Origin: Hortaea werneckii
Lineage: Eukaryota > Ascomycota > Dothideomycetes > Mycosphaerellales > Teratosphaeriaceae
Direction: 5' to 3'
Assembly (NCBI GenBank): GCA_037044905.1
Contig: JBAOKB010000147.1
Span: 434,001-498,000 of the forward strand
DNA length: 64,000 nt
Shown: positions 1 to 12,613 of the stretch, piece after piece
Layout: every line of letters begins with the position of its first letter
Numbering within the stretch: the stretch's first letter is position 1
Notes under the pieces: model-generated
Told to the model about the DNA's origin: nothing
Databases searched by the model: none
The model's input: the letters and a program-made list of their open reading frames with translations, nothing else
Made by a program: the position numbers and the translations under genes

Positions 1-402
1 GAGCGGTTTTGTTCGTTTCCTATTCCTTTTGGTACTCCAAGCGTGACGATATGACGAGGGCGTGGGGGACTTTGCTGGGAGCTTCGAGGTTTTTTTTATT
101 GGGAACGCAGATAGATACCATAGGGAGCATGACATGACATCGGATGATTTGAAACTTTTCACATCGAGTTCCCTTGGTCCCGCAGAAAGCAAACGGATAA
201 ATGCATTGGAGTGATTGAGGGGGAAGGCATTAGGCGCAAGCACGTGCGTTCGTGCAATAGCGCGACAAGTCCGAAAGTGGGGCAGATGAGCGTACCTTCT
301 CCTTCAGGCCGTCTCTCCACTCCCAGGCTTCCGTCCTACCTGGTGTAAGACTCGCGCTCTCCGGCCAATGCACATTACACCAACCCGCCTCTCACGATCA
401 CG
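1..402. other. Left-edge non-coding, upstream of dynactin gene
   Basis: No open frame with coding character on either strand. The last 100 bases are pyrimidine-rich and lead to the ATG at 403, as in many fungal promoters. No distinct element recognised. Confidence 0.5.
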
Positions 403-954
403 ATGACCTCCAAGCCCCCTCCGCCTCCTAAACCGCCCTGTTCAATCCATCCTACGGCTATCATAGCAGACAAAGCAGCCCTGGCCGGCACGCATCTCAT
501 CACTATTGCCGAGAACGTCATTCTACACCCCTACGCCCGTATCAATGCCACAGGCGGCCCGGTCACGATCGGTGCGAACACCATTATCTACGAGCGAGCG
601 GCCGTCGGCTGCGAAACAGGCTCGGTGACGATCGGCTCCGGATGCGTGATCGACTCCTCCGCGACTTGCTCAGGCTCTGTAGGCGATAGCAGCGAGGTTG
701 GAGTCGGTGCATACGTGGGGAAGGATGCTCATGTGGGCAAGTGGTGTAAGATTACTGCCCTGGAACGGGTAGAAGATGGTGAGGAAGTAGAGGATTTTGG
801 GGTTGTGTTTGCGGATGGGCGGAGGAGGGTCGATACTGCTATGAGGGATCATGAGGGTATTAGGGAAGCAAGGAGTAAAGGCCAGATGATGAGTCTGGAG
901 TTGATGAGGAAGTTGGTACCGAGTGCGGCGAGCAAGTGGACGACACCGGGTTGA
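403..954 (+). CDS. DCTN6: Dynactin subunit 6 (p27) family protein
   Basis: Single-exon gene of 183 aa. Residues about 14-125 carry imperfect hexapeptide repeats of a left-handed beta-helix (for example the stretches around IHPTAIIAD, VILHPYARI, VTIGANTII and VTIGSGCVI), the fold of dynactin p25/p27. The C-terminal helix (about 145-178, MRDHEGIREARSK) is the part that follows the helix in fungal p27 proteins. Dynactin p25 and p27 form the pointed-end complex that helps attach cargo such as endosomes to cytoplasmic dynein; in hyphae this supports long-range transport. The start is the first ATG after a pyrimidine-rich leader. It converges on the transporter gene that ends at 1838. Family assignment is firm; p27 rather than p25 rests on overall resemblance. 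Confidence 0.85.
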   Translation: MTSKPPPPPKPPCSIHPTAIIADKAALAGTHLITIAENVILHPYARINATGGPVTIGANTIIYERAAVGCETGSVTIGSGCVIDSSATCSGSVGDSSEVGVGAYVGKDAHVGKWCKITALERVEDGEEVEDFGVVFADGRRRVDTAMRDHEGIREARSKGQMMSLELMRKLVPSAASKWTTPG

Positions 955-1837
955 ACCTCGCGATGCTTGGGCGGAAGTTGCGAGATGAGGCGGGCTGCGT
1001 CCGCTCTGGTCGAATGCTGCCGTCGAGCAGGGCGCGCTGCTTGTTACTCGGGTACAGCGGCCTGTTTGAGCTTGTGCTGCATCAACCTGGTCCATCATGC
1101 AAAGGTCTACTTAGAGCTGGAGTCCGACCCGCGAGCCTGGGAGCATATGCATACCAGGGAAGATACTCTGGGATACCCTCCACTGACAAGGCTTTTGGAG
1201 CATCGTGCAAGTACCGAATGAGACAAAGGTCATGGGCCTTATATGAGGTGGAACTTTGAGACGACAAGTTCAAGGCTCATCGCACGTTGTGGTAGAGCCG
1301 AGACTTGCATGCAAAGGCACCAGCACATCTCGGAGATGGGCGCTGAGGCTCATTACTACTGCGACGATGCGACAATCTGTCATGCAACGGCTTTATCGAA
1401 AGCATCTCCGGCGTAGCGTGGCAAAAGTCCCACTTTATTCAAAGTCGTCGATTGACAGGGGCAACTTTCAGCAGGACGAAATTTGACAATCAGGCAACGA
1501 CGGCGGAGCCAGTGGATTCTGGCTGTATTTCATTTGAGCATCGCTCGTTACCAAGAGGACGACTTCTTAATCCGCATTCACGGAGGGTTCGAAGGCTCGT
1601 GAACGATTGCTGATGGGACAGGTCGGAATAACTCGGCTCGAATCTTCAATTTTCCTCGCCAGGAGTATTGCGAACTTAGAGACTTTGCGTGACTTCAAAT
1701 CAACACGCGGTCCATATCAATTAGCACACTGTTAGCGGTCTAACCTTCAACTGAAGCATTTGCAGAATCGATGATGGTAAAGTTAACGTTAGAACTATTC
1801 GAGAGCTATACCTTGACCGAAATCTGTAGATGGCACT
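955..1837. other. Intergenic region between convergent genes
   Basis: Lies between the ends of the dynactin gene and the minus-strand transporter. It holds only short open frames that overlap on both strands, with no recognisable domain. Probably 3' untranslated sequence and spacer. Confidence 0.5.
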
Positions 1838-3823
1838 CTAATAAGTATACCGGAAATGCTCATTTCCCTCCTCCAGCACCTTCTCGCCGCGATCTGCCTT
1901 GCCATTCTGTCTCTTGAAGTCTAGCGTCAAGAATCCGACCAGAATAAGGATCAGGATCTGCGATCCAATTGCAACGCTAATACCGGGGACATAATCCGGT
2001 CGGTCCTCCGATCTGAACGTGGTTGTGCCGACAATGCCACCAAGAGCGCCGAAGCCGACAAGAGTAGCAGAGCAGAAGGCGCGCTTCCATTGGCCTCTGA
2101 TATTGTTGGCCTAGAGAGAAGATGATGTAAGTATCGTGTTTGCAAGCGTAAAGTGAATCAAGAAGCGACATACCTGGTAGGTCATGGCTACTGGAACGTT
2201 CGCATTGGCACCTGCCGTGGCAAGGAAGACGCCAAAGTAGCGTACACCACCATTTTCGGCGAATCCAAGGATAGCTAGACCGATGATGGCAAGGACGGCA
2301 TTGAAAGCGCAAGGCGCTCCACGGATGTGGAAGCGGTCGCCAAACCAGCCTGTGCCGTACATAACAAAGCCGGCGAAAGCGTAGGGTGGAGCAATCAAGC
2401 ATTGGGACTGCAAAGCATTAGTTTCCTGTGCCAATTCAATGGGTCGGTTGGCAGGTGTAACTCACAACACCCGTCGAGTATCCCAGCGAATTTTTCAGAA
2501 TGATGGGCAGGACTACAAAAGTTAGCGGACTGTCAAGGATTTGACCCAGGACTTCTGGGATATATTACTTACAGTAAGCCAGTGCGTAAGAGACAGTCGT
2601 GATGCTGCCGAAGATCGTTGCTAAGTATAATGGTTAACCTCTATCCATATCGTGTGCATCCCTCACCATCCTCACTTACCGTATGCCCAAATCTTCCAGT
2701 CAAGGCCTGATCTTGCCCACAACTTGATATTGAATTTCTCGGTTGCGGCATCGCCACGATCCTGATTGACGCGGGCTAGAATGCACAGTCTCTCGTCTTC
2801 TGTCAAAAACTTGAGAGAGTTTGACTTCGCACGATCCGGGAACGACCGCATGAAGACAAGCCCGACGCAAGCGATAACCACGGTCAGCTAGAAACCTGTC
2901 AGCCTCAGATTCCTTGGTTATTTCTCTCTCTAATATCTCTTTTTTTTTTTTTTTCTCCTTTATTTTTTCGCTTTTGCTTTTAGGGCGCATGAATGCAAGA
3001 ACTTACAAGGCCCTCGATGATAAAGATCCATCGCCAACCGCCGTAATTAGCAACGCCCTCCATTTGCATCAAGCCAAAAGCGAGGATGCCGCCAAAGGCA
3101 GAAGCAAGGCAGCCGATCATGTAGAAGATTGCATAGCGTTTGCCGACTTCGTAGCGTCTGTACCATGTAGACAGGAGGTACACCACACCTGACGTGGGTC
3201 AGTAACTGTCCGGGCCAGATTTCAAGCTTCAGGCTTTCGATGACATACCAGGGAAAAATCCAGCCTCGAAAATACCAAGGACAAGTCGCAAGCCAATAAG
3301 TGTCTCCCAGTTGTTGACAAGTCCGAACCCGATCATCACAACACCCCAGAGGAAAGTAATGGTGCCGAGGAAGACACGTGGTCCAATCTTACGGCAGAGG
3401 ATCGTGGCAGGTGGTTGGCAGAGGGTGTAGGTTATGAAGAATACTAATGAGATGATTGACTAGACACTGTCAGTCATGACGAGCAAATAGGGCAAGAAGG
3501 AGCAAGCTTACATAGCGGTCAACGCTTCCAGTGCTCAACTCCAACTCGGCGGTCATTCCAGCGATTGCAGCATTACTAAGGTTCGTTCTGTCGAGCAGAC
3601 TGACGCAGTACATGACACCACATAGCGGGATCAGGCGCAAGTCGACTCTACGAATAAGGCGTTTCTGGTCGGCTTCGCTCCAATTGGCCAGAAGTCGGTC
3701 ATCGTCCGTCATGTACTGCTCATCTTTGGACTGGGAGTGGGTGGGTGAGGGAGAGTAGTCAATGAACTCGGCCTCCGGCTCTGTTTTGGCATCGCGAGGG
3801 AAAGGGGCATGTGTGTCCGTCAT
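1838..3823 (-). CDS. MFS transporter, Dal5-like anion:cation symporter family
   Basis: Eight exons and seven short introns, all with usable GT..AG ends; introns I placed include 3460-3511 and 2888-3006, the latter carrying a long T/A tract. The spliced protein is roughly 490 aa. The N-terminal cytosolic part is acidic, then the first helix runs into GVMYCVSLLDRTNLSNA, the signature of the allantoate/nicotinate permease-like (ACS) branch of the major facilitator superfamily. Later landmarks are GIFEAGFFPG before helix 4, and GYSTGVSQCLIAPPYAFAG in the second half. The tail is charged (LDFKRQNGKADRG). Such proteins import organic anions such as allantoate, ureidosuccinate or vitamins at the plasma membrane; the substrate cannot be read from sequence. 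The frame is intact across all exons, unlike the second MFS gene at 38.8-40.3 kb. Confidence 0.85.
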
Positions 3824-5132
3824 GGTTACTGAGTGGGCGGCAAACGTGCCGCTAGGTAGTTCGAGTAACTAACCTTGCAAGTCCAACAATGTCAAACACA
3901 AGGAGGTCGTTGGAATCAGGACAGAAATGGAAGGGCATGATGAGGACATTTAAATCACTTCAACAGACGTACGTCCGAGGTAGCTTTCCAACTTGCAGGG
4001 ATTATCTGGGGCTCTAGGGCTCTAGTGACAAAGACCAAGAGTCGGCATGTTCGAAGATAGACGAGGCCAAGCATGGTACCAGCCGTACAAGAGCAGCAAG
4101 ACTACTGGAAGGAGCAGAAACGCAGGACCAGTCGAGAGCAGATACAGAGAAGTGGGGCCTGGTGCGCGAAGGTTTAGGACGGAGGGATGCCGTGGTCATG
4201 CATACAAGCGAGAAGGGTCTTTGAGGTCGGCCAAGTGGTGAACGCTCTCTGCGATCATTCCAGCCTTTGAGCATCTATGAGCCGCAATGATACCTCGGGT
4301 CGCATATTTCAATACAAGTTCAAACGAGATCTCTGTGGTTTTGATACGGGGTACGAACTTCCACAGTCACGTTGTGCTTGACCACTGGAGGATTCCAATC
4401 GAGGCGCCGCGGTGAGAGAGAAGGTCTCGCCTATCCGACGTGCTGGATGACCGTTCCAATAGCTTCCGTGGGGTGTTTACTGCAGCCAAGAGAGGACTCC
4501 AGGTCTTGGAGTCTTGGGGCTTGGGGATGCCGCGGGGTAGCCAACCAGCAGAAGGGATTTTGAGTTTGAGTTCGCGATAATAATGGTGGCGAGGGAAATG
4601 ACATGCGCAGACACGTGCTGACCGCACGCCCGAGATGCTGATCGCAACCGGGGGGGCAGCGGCAAGCAGTAGGCGAGGTGGGTAAAGAAACGATTGAAAA
4701 CCCTCCTTCGCACCCGTGAGAAGGTGTGGCGAATGCATCACAGAAGAGGAAGGCCGGTTGCGCTCTGTGGTCCCGTGATAGGCCTTCGGGACCGAGCCGC
4801 CTCAAGCATTCATTTCCAGGCAGTGCTGACTGCGAGCGGCTTTGGTGGGTGTCTAGAGGACCGAACGTAAACCCTTGGCGAAGGTGATGCCTTGTCTCCT
4901 TGTGAATTTAGGAAACATGTCGTTCGACAGGTGACGGTGGGTGAGTCGGAACAGCGAGCGGCGTTCGGGCAATCCCGGCTCCGTGTGCCGAACTGTCACC
5001 GGCACCTTCCTAGATTGAGAGCGGTGGTCCATCCACACTGAGTCAAATGCCGGCTTCGCAGCCAATACTTGATTCATTATCTCCAACCTCCGCCAACCGA
5101 TCTGCATATTGCTCTAGTCGTCCTTGTTCAGC
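3824..5132. other. Divergent promoter region
   Basis: Between the divergent transporter (minus) and bZIP gene (plus). Only short overlapping open frames on both strands; no domain recognised. It probably holds both promoters and the bZIP 5' leader. Confidence 0.5.
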
Positions 5133-7127
5133 ATGAGCGCCACTGCGGCCGCAGCGGGGCCATTCCCTTCACATGGCCTTGTGCGTAGCGACAGCAGTCC
5201 CCACGATTCCGCCGTCGCCCAAGCCACCGCCGTCGCCGCCCTTCAGGATGCTACTACCGCGCCGACGTCTGCGACCGGCTCCGCATCACCTCCAGCCGAT
5301 GTTCCAGGCGGGGCGGTGAGGCTTAATGATGGGAGAAAGCGGCGAGCCAGCGGTCAACCCGGATCACGCGGTGTAGCGAACTTGACCCCCGAACAGCTCG
5401 CCAAAAAGCGAGCGAACGACCGCGAGGCGCAAAGAGCCATCAGAGAGAGGACCAAGAATACCATCGAGAGCTTAGAGCGGAGGATCAAGGAGCTGGAGAG
5501 TCAGCAGCCATTCCAAGAGTTGCAGCGAGCGATCCAAGACCGAGACCGAGCGATACAGGAAGCGTACGATTTGAGGCAGAAGTTGAGCGATATAACACGC
5601 GTGATCAATGGCCAAGGCCCTTCCCATGCCTATCCCTCCAGCGGCGTCCCGAATGGAGGGGGCTATCACTATGGCCCTAATGCTCACCACGCAGGCCATC
5701 ATCAACAGCAGCATCACCAACAGCAGCAGCAACAACAACCGGGATCACTTAATGGTACGTTTGAGTTTGATGACCTCATTGATCCTACTTGGCTCACGCA
5801 TGAGGCCGGTCGTACAGAGCTCGCCGCCTTGACTGCCCAGCAATCACCTTTGCCGTCCTTACAACAGCAGCAGCACCCGCACACTTACCCGCCAAACTCA
5901 CATGCGCAGCAAGATTCATACTACTCCCCGCAGGCAACGAGCGGAGCAGATGGCTATGGGGGGCCTTCTCAGGAAACCGGCTTACACCATCAGCGACAAG
6001 CTTCACAGCAGCACTTGGGCGAGCCAAGCCCCGCAAGTCACCCAACCACACAAGGTAGCCCGGTGAGTCATTCGGCTACGGCAGGCGCAGACGCTGCCCA
6101 AAACTACCATCCTCAGCAGCATTACACCTCTCAGCCTAACGGCGGCGCTCAGAAAGACGCGCGAAGCACTCCCCAGCGATCCCTTCAGCATCAGAATTCA
6201 GGCGATCGGCTCGGTCTGAGCTTCCTTCTTGACCAAAGACAGAACGAAGATAAGCGAAGCGCTGCAAGCACACCTACGGACATACCGGCATACGCTCGCC
6301 TTCCCACCCACTGCGAACCCACGTGTCCTCTCGACTCGCTGCTGGCTGACTTTATTGTTTCACGCCGCCGGCTTTACGCTTCCGGGGCACCGCTTTCGGA
6401 AGTCCTTGGGCCGGAATACCCGTCTTTCACTGCTCTTATACAAAATACCCCTGACTCGGACGAACAGCCAGCACAGCACCCGATCTCGAAGGTGCTGGTT
6501 GATATTCTTTCCAAGTTTCCAGACATCTCCGACTTACCTGAAAGGGTGGCGACGTTATATCTAATGTTTCTGACTGTCAGATGGTGCATTCATCCTTGCC
6601 AGGAATCTTGGTCAAGATTGCCAGAGTGGTTGCAACCGGTGGCTGAACAGGTGAAAATGGGCAAGGGAGAAGGACATCCTGTATGGGTTGATCATGTGCC
6701 TTGGTATGTGCCTGAGCAAGACGACGAGCTCGGCCTCTTCGACTTCTCTGATTTGCGATCCCGCTTTGAGACGGCTGATGCTCCCCAGACCGCATTAGCG
6801 GAATGTTTCTTCGTAGATATGCTAACGGGAGATGTCAACAGGCCGCGAATGAGAGCTTTGCTTTCCAGCACCAACCCCAAACGCTTCGATGAGTTCTTCG
6901 TTCCCTTTTCGACGACCGTCTCAGTCAACTGGCCGACGTCCTCTGGCGACGTCCTCGTGGCAAACTCACCACATCCTGGTGCAAACGATGGTGATGTACC
7001 GGAAAACTTGACAATTACTCCGGAATTTGAGTCGCATTTCAGAAACCTTTCAAATTGGTCGTTGGGCCGGGATTTTGTCGCAAAGTTTCCAGACATTGTG
7101 ACTGAGGAAGTGCGGATTGTTAATTAG
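5133..7127 (+). CDS. bZIP transcription factor with C-terminal DUF3425-type domain
   Basis: Intronless, 664 aa from the ATG at 5133; the frame stays open a few codons upstream but without an ATG. The basic region and zipper start near residue 83 (NLTPEQLAKKRANDREAQRA, then IRERTK and a leucine-bearing helix to about residue 150). The middle is a disordered His/Gln-rich stretch with several CAG/CAA runs (about residues 190-370). The C-terminal third begins with a CEPTCPLDSLL motif and contains PISKVLVDILSKFP, LYLMFLTVRW and PEWLQP, matching the fungal DUF3425 domain that usually accompanies this bZIP type. It is predicted to be a nuclear, sequence-specific regulator. Relatives affect stress response, secondary metabolism or development, but no target can be inferred. 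The frame is intact. Confidence 0.88.
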   Translation: MSATAAAAGPFPSHGLVRSDSSPHDSAVAQATAVAALQDATTAPTSATGSASPPADVPGGAVRLNDGRKRRASGQPGSRGVANLTPEQLAKKRANDREAQRAIRERTKNTIESLERRIKELESQQPFQELQRAIQDRDRAIQEAYDLRQKLSDITRVINGQGPSHAYPSSGVPNGGGYHYGPNAHHAGHHQQQHHQQQQQQQPGSLNGTFEFDDLIDPTWLTHEAGRTELAALTAQQSPLPSLQQQQHPHTYPPNSHAQQDSYYSPQATSGADGYGGPSQETGLHHQRQASQQHLGEPSPASHPTTQGSPVSHSATAGADAAQNYHPQQHYTSQPNGGAQKDARSTPQRSLQHQNSGDRLGLSFLLDQRQNEDKRSAASTPTDIPAYARLPTHCEPTCPLDSLLADFIVSRRRLYASGAPLSEVLGPEYPSFTALIQNTPDSDEQPAQHPISKVLVDILSKFPDISDLPERVATLYLMFLTVRWCIHPCQESWSRLPEWLQPVAEQVKMGKGEGHPVWVDHVPWYVPEQDDELGLFDFSDLRSRFETADAPQTALAECFFVDMLTGDVNRPRMRALLSSTNPKRFDEFFVPFSTTVSVNWPTSSGDVLVANSPHPGANDGDVPENLTITPEFESHFRNLSNWSLGRDFVAKFPDIVTEEVRIVN

Positions 7128-9069
7128 ATTATGTGGCCTCAGGTACTCGACCTGTCTGACGAGAGGTGTACATGTCTTACGGCGAAGGGAGTCACACACT
7201 GACGGAAGCACATGAGGAAGGGGCTGGTTTTAAGGGAATTAAGTACCCATTGGGATCCACGGACTCTAGATTAGCGAGGCGTTGGTGGAAGGCTGTCGCA
7301 AGGCCGCAGAGCCTTTGTTATCTTGAATACGACGGAATTTCTCATTTGCATAGATTTTTCGCTCGACTTTGGACCGCAACCCCTCATTGTACAATGCCAT
7401 CAGTCGCACATGCGATTTCGGTACTCTGGCCAACGGCGTAGGGAAAGCGTGATGAGCCCGTGCACTATTCTTCAATAGAACAATGCAGGCGCTTAGGTTG
7501 CTCCATGTAGACGTCAGCCTTGTAGCAACTACTGGCAGGAGATTTTGGCAGATGTGAAAGCACCAAACCTTAACTGTTTCGACCGTCTGACGGCGTTGTG
7601 TGATGGGGTGAGTACAATGTAAGGGAGAGAGGGAGATGAGTTTTAGGGTTTGGGAAATGACGGCCTGAGTCGTGCAAGATGAAGGCTGTCGAGGGTGATG
7701 ATCGGATCACAACAGAAAGAAGTGAGAGGTCTGTTAGACGATAGACTGTTTCGTCGATGGTGTTCAGCAGTGCTGTTAGAGTCTTCGTGATTCCCACTTG
7801 ACTTCGTGCAGGGATTTTGGGATATTAGGCGCTTTGCATGCCACTGCAGTGTTTCCCTACTCTAATACACTGTAGAGGCTCGGTGACCTTGCAGGTCGAT
7901 GTAACGGAGAACCGTTGCGCCGTCGCAGCGGACCCGGCAATTGAGTCGACAAGCTTTTGGCCAGCGGAAAGCCCAGGAGAGGGCAGCAGGATGGTTTTCG
8001 ATCAAGTGGCAAGGTGGTGGTATTCAGAATGCACTGACATGCGACTGCCAAATCTCACGTGTGTCGCTGCTGACTCTCCACCACGGAATTCGCGAGGTGA
8101 GGTTACACGGCAAGCACAGTAAGCGGGACATCGAGCACTGTATAAAGCAACATCCAGATGCACCTCGGGGATTTTCCTGCAGGGCCCGAACCCCCTTTAC
8201 CCTGCAGCAGATTGCGCACCCATTCCTCTGGTGCAATCACTTTAGCGGAGCCGATCATCTGCCGCATGCCGAAACTGTCAATCTACCGAATTGATTATTA
8301 CGACCTGTTACGTTGTTGTTGCGGCGTCGGCCTAAGAGGCATGAGCGAGGCCGTATAGATGGCATGGGCGCGACCGCTCGACAAATTCGGTCGGGGACTT
8401 AGACGCAGCGCGAACGCGGCTGTTTTCGTTGTGATGTGCCCTAAGAACTTGGCCGCATATGGCGATCGATACCGCGCAGCAAACGTGCATGGTTGTCGAC
8501 AGCTGTGCAGCGATACGGGTGGTACAAAAGCGCCACGCGCGGTGAGATGAATGCTGGTCGCCGCCCGGGTCCGGCTGTCCGAACAAGTTCGTTCGCTCTC
8601 CGCAAAGTGCACAGACGGAGTCGTGGTTATGGCGAGGAGGTGTCTGACTCGAAAGAGTTCGAAATAGGCACTAGGAGCACGCTACGCCAGCACACAGGCC
8701 AGGGCGTTGAAGGTTGCGTGCCGAACGTACCTTGCATGGCATCCCCTTCGCGCGTGTGAAGGCGTAGGATCCCCTTTCTTGTGGCCTTTTTGCTTTCACC
8801 GGACCTCCGTCAGGTGTGGGTGGAGAGGACGAACATCCCAAGCAGTCATCCTGCTTCTTCTCTACCTTTGAATTCCCAGGCAACGCACGCGCTGTGGAGA
8901 CTGGGCATGATTTGCACTAGGATGCAGCACTACGGATAAGAGCTTCGGCGTCGCTGATGGATCTGGAGGGAGGTGAAACGCGGAAGCTCAAGATCATCAG
9001 AGCTCAGCGTCTCAGCTGCCTGCGGCGGATCTTGGTGTGAGGATCGCATGTGTCGTGGGCTCGACGACC
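7128..9069. other. Long intergenic region, probable promoter and leader of the Ser-rich gene
   Basis: About 1.9 kb without a convincing coding frame: every open stretch is below about 120 codons and overlaps others on both strands. The frame of the next gene is open back to 9037 (GTG) but has no ATG before 9070, so a spliced upstream exon is possible. Confidence 0.45.
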
Positions 9070-12000
9070 ATGCGTTTCCGTGGGCGCACCGCGTCGGAAA
9101 AACCATTGGCTACGAGAGCAACGACGGCCGACCATGTCTTACAGCTCAAGGAGGGCGAGGTGCCACTGAAGGCCGAAGCACTGCTGGGCACCAGATCGAA
9201 GTCGTCAAATCGAGGTCCACCGAATTTGCACACCCGACAACCGACCACCTACACCCCGCCACTGCCGCCCGTCTCGCTCCACGAGGACAAGAGCTTTGGG
9301 AAGTCGTCCGATGCCCAAGATTGGTCACGGGATACGCAGCAGTCGCTATGGGACACGATGCCGTCAAGCGAGCGTAGGGGTCCCAGGCTGCAGATGTGGC
9401 CGAACACCGAGAAGTACAACCGGTCAGCAACGGATCTGCTCAAAGCTGAGGTCTATCAGCCGAATCAACGGCCTGCTAAACCGGCCCGTAAGACTAGCTC
9501 CAATGGGTTGCAGGAATACTATGACCCTTCTAAGCAGCCTTTGTCTGTCTCCCAGCAGACCTCTGACTCGGCACTACGAGACCAAGGCCTAAGGAGAGGC
9601 TCTCCTATGATGCACGAAGTGACAAGTGAGCCAAATGTGGGGCGGAGGCCTCTCAAATCTGCAATGAAGAGGAACCAGGAGAGCGAGAGACCCGGCATAC
9701 CACGGACGAGAACTGCCAGCAGCGACAAGGAGAAGAAATCCAGAAGGATTGACCTCTCGCACTTCTTCTCGCAACCGCGATCCGCCTCCCACAACCTCCT
9801 TTCTCCGAATAATGTGTCTCGCTCGCCCTCAGCGTTGTCGGATGGTTCAAGCTTTTTCCCTCCCGAGACCGTTCAGGTGCAACTGAAACGTCCGTCTGCC
9901 AACGCTCCATACGAAACACAAAAAAGTCTTAAACCTCCATCAAATGAGCCCCGCTACACGACGAGACCGAAGATCTTCGAGGCGGATGTCTTTGACCATC
10001 CTAAGACAAACGTGCGAAGGCCACCCAAAGGAACCCAAAATTGGTTTGACGCTTTTGACATCAGCTCAGATGAAGAAGAACAGCCGCAATCTACTGTGCC
10101 AGAGCCTGTTCAAATGGAGCCTGTTGAGCTTCCTGCTAACGAGGCGTTGCCATCTACTTTCAGTCCATGGGCAATGAAAGTCGAGGAAGAGCAACATCAG
10201 CAGCACCGTATGCCGCCGTACTCAAATGGTCGACCGACACATGATCAGTGGGCTATCAAGCCTGAGAGTGATCAGCCAGCTGTGCACCGCAACGCGTCCA
10301 TGGATCCAATCGAAGACAACCTGCTCGCGATCGGGGCCGCGAAGGAACGCATGCAGGAGCGCATGAGGATGACCCAACAGCGGAAGATGAGTGTCGATTC
10401 TGCTACTAATGCCAGTGCCGTCTCGTCCCAACAAGGAAGCCGAAAGCCGCCCAGCCGACTTTCGAGGTCCCAGCTTACTTCGGAGAGCGTCCTCTCGCTG
10501 TCAGACTCCGAGGGCGACGAAAAAGAAGCCTTGCCGTCAATCAGGGGCAGCGTCGACGACGCCAGCGTCATGGTGCGCCAAGCTTCATCTATCTACGTCG
10601 AAAAGCCAGTTCAAGCCCCCAGAAAGCTCCATACTAGGCGCAATCCTCCACGCGAAAGTACGAGCACGGTCAACACCACTGCCACTGCTCAGACCTCTGG
10701 GTCGATACCAATCAGGTTGACGAAATCGATACCGCTGCCAGATGGTGGGCCACTGTCGCCTCCCCAGACGCGTGAGGTCTATCGACCCTACGCCGATAAT
10801 GGGGCACGTTCTTATCAGGACGAGGGGGCTGCTTATGCTTTGAGCAGATTGGAAGGTCAGCGTGATTCGAAGTCCGAGCCCGCTCGCTCGAGGCCGACCA
10901 CCAAAGCATCTCAACAGACCTTCGATACTTCTGTGACAGGTGATAGTGCTAGCTCTCTTCCTACTGACGCTGCTCATATGATGGCCGTAACAGAAGAAGA
11001 AATGATACTTCTGGAGATGATGCGCAATAAGCGCGCGATGATGGCCAAGAACAGCTTTACGGAGGGCTACCAGCAGGCAGTCAAGAAGGAGCAGGAGCAG
11101 CTGGAAATGCGTCGGGACAGTGCCCGGCAGGCTGCCATTAAGTACTTGCGCCAGAAAGAGATGAGAGAGGGCGAGAACCCTAGCCAAGGCACAAAGACTC
11201 AGAGAAACAGCAGGCTTACAGAACGGGTTGACAGGATCATGGACGGCACTGAACCTTTACCTCAGCTGGACGAGGACATAAGAAGGAAATACAGCGCCAT
11301 CCGGAAGGAAGATGTTGACAAGGCTCTGAAGATGGAGAAGTTCCTTGGCGAAGCTAAAACACCTACGGCAGAGAGCTTTCCTGAGCCTCCAACCAGAAAT
11401 GTGGCTGCCGATGAAGAGCCACAGCCATCTGAAAAGATCGAGCTTTTGCTACCTAAGACATACTCCCCAGTGCCCTCGACGACAGGCGGTGCTTCTCAAA
11501 ACGAAGGGGTCGAGGGTGAAGGCGCTTGTTCAGACTTGGGCGATGAGGACATTGAGAGCCACCACCACCGCATTAAGGAATTCCTTGCTGCGTCTAGCAA
11601 TGGAGCACAAGCAGGAAAGGGCAGGACCTTGTTTCCTCCGCCTCCGCCTGTCGCGACAAAGAGACCGGGACCAGGACGGAAAGACAAGAGCAACCGCATG
11701 ATCTTATCTCCTTCTCCGGTTGCCGAAGAGGAGCCTATTCCTGCTGACGACACGCCTCACATCCCTGAGAGATCTCCTAATCGCCCATCGCCAAAGGCAG
11801 ACTCGTTCGAGACCAAGGAGCGCAGACGCTCAATTAACGGCAGAAGGCTTTCTAGCCACGGCTTGGAAAATGATCCCCTCCTCGAGACAGCAAACAGGTC
11901 ATCCGCAATGCCTGCGCCGTTGAGGCAGGCGAGTAGGGACAACCTCCTCGAAACGACTGACAAACATGATCAGCAGCGACAACAACTACAGCACCATCAG

Positions 12001-12613
12001 CAACAGCCTGCGCCTTATCATTTACATCCGACTTTTGACTTTTCACCTTTAGAGTACAACACCACGCAGCAGAGCGTTGCAGACTCTCCTTCGGTCACCA
12101 CCAGCTGGACATCGCCAATGGCGCCCAGCTTTGCTTCTACACAACCTTCTTCTTCTTCCGCTACTACAGACCGACATTCGCAGGTCCTTGAGGGCATGAA
12201 CAGCTGCAGTGACAACGAGCAACAGCGCGGCAGCAGTAGTGTCCGAGGCCGAAGCAATGGCAGACGAGGAGGAGCGTGGACTCCTGACACGGATCTGACA
12301 TCCCTTTCCGAAGAGAACTACCATGGCGAAAGTTCAAATGCTCCTTCCACTATGAGCGCATCAGGGAGAGGAAAGCGCACCGCTTCAGCAGCAACACCAG
12401 CAGCAGCAGCAAGGCTCTCTCAACGGCACTGCCGCCTCAAAGACAAGAAGGACACCGAAATTGGCGAACGTGCCCAGCAACGCTAGTATGAACTCCAGGA
12501 AGGGCAGAGGGAGCCAGGGATCCACTTACAGCGCGGGCGAAGACGTGCTGGCAGCGTGGGCAGAACTAGGGGGTGGGACGGATGCGCTTGCTAGCCGTCG
12601 CCGAGCAAAATGA
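9070..12613 (+). CDS. Large Ser-rich, mostly disordered conserved-type protein; frame switch near the 3' end
   Basis: I do not recognise a named family. From the ATG at 9070 one frame runs to a stop at 12484-12486 (about 1,138 aa). The protein is rich in Ser, Pro, Gln and Arg, with phospho-site-like RRxS patches (RRIDLSHFFSQ, RRKxS), a short acidic element (DISSDEEEQ, near residue 340) and one strongly helical block near residues 650-720 (EEEMILLEMMRNKRAMMAK, then QQAVKKEQEQLE), the part most likely to be folded. After a CAG-rich tract (about 12383-12412) the +1 frame reads on as NGTAASKTRRTPKLANV and ends GGGTDALASRRRAK at 12611-12613, looking much more like a natural C-terminus than the annotated-frame tail. 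With one base removed the product would be about 1,180 aa. I favour the longer form. Function unknown. Confidence 0.7.

Noticed and set aside
9037..9069. GTG at 9037 as start of the Ser-rich protein
   Set aside because: The ATG at 9070 is the first normal start in frame; a spliced upstream exon remains possible.
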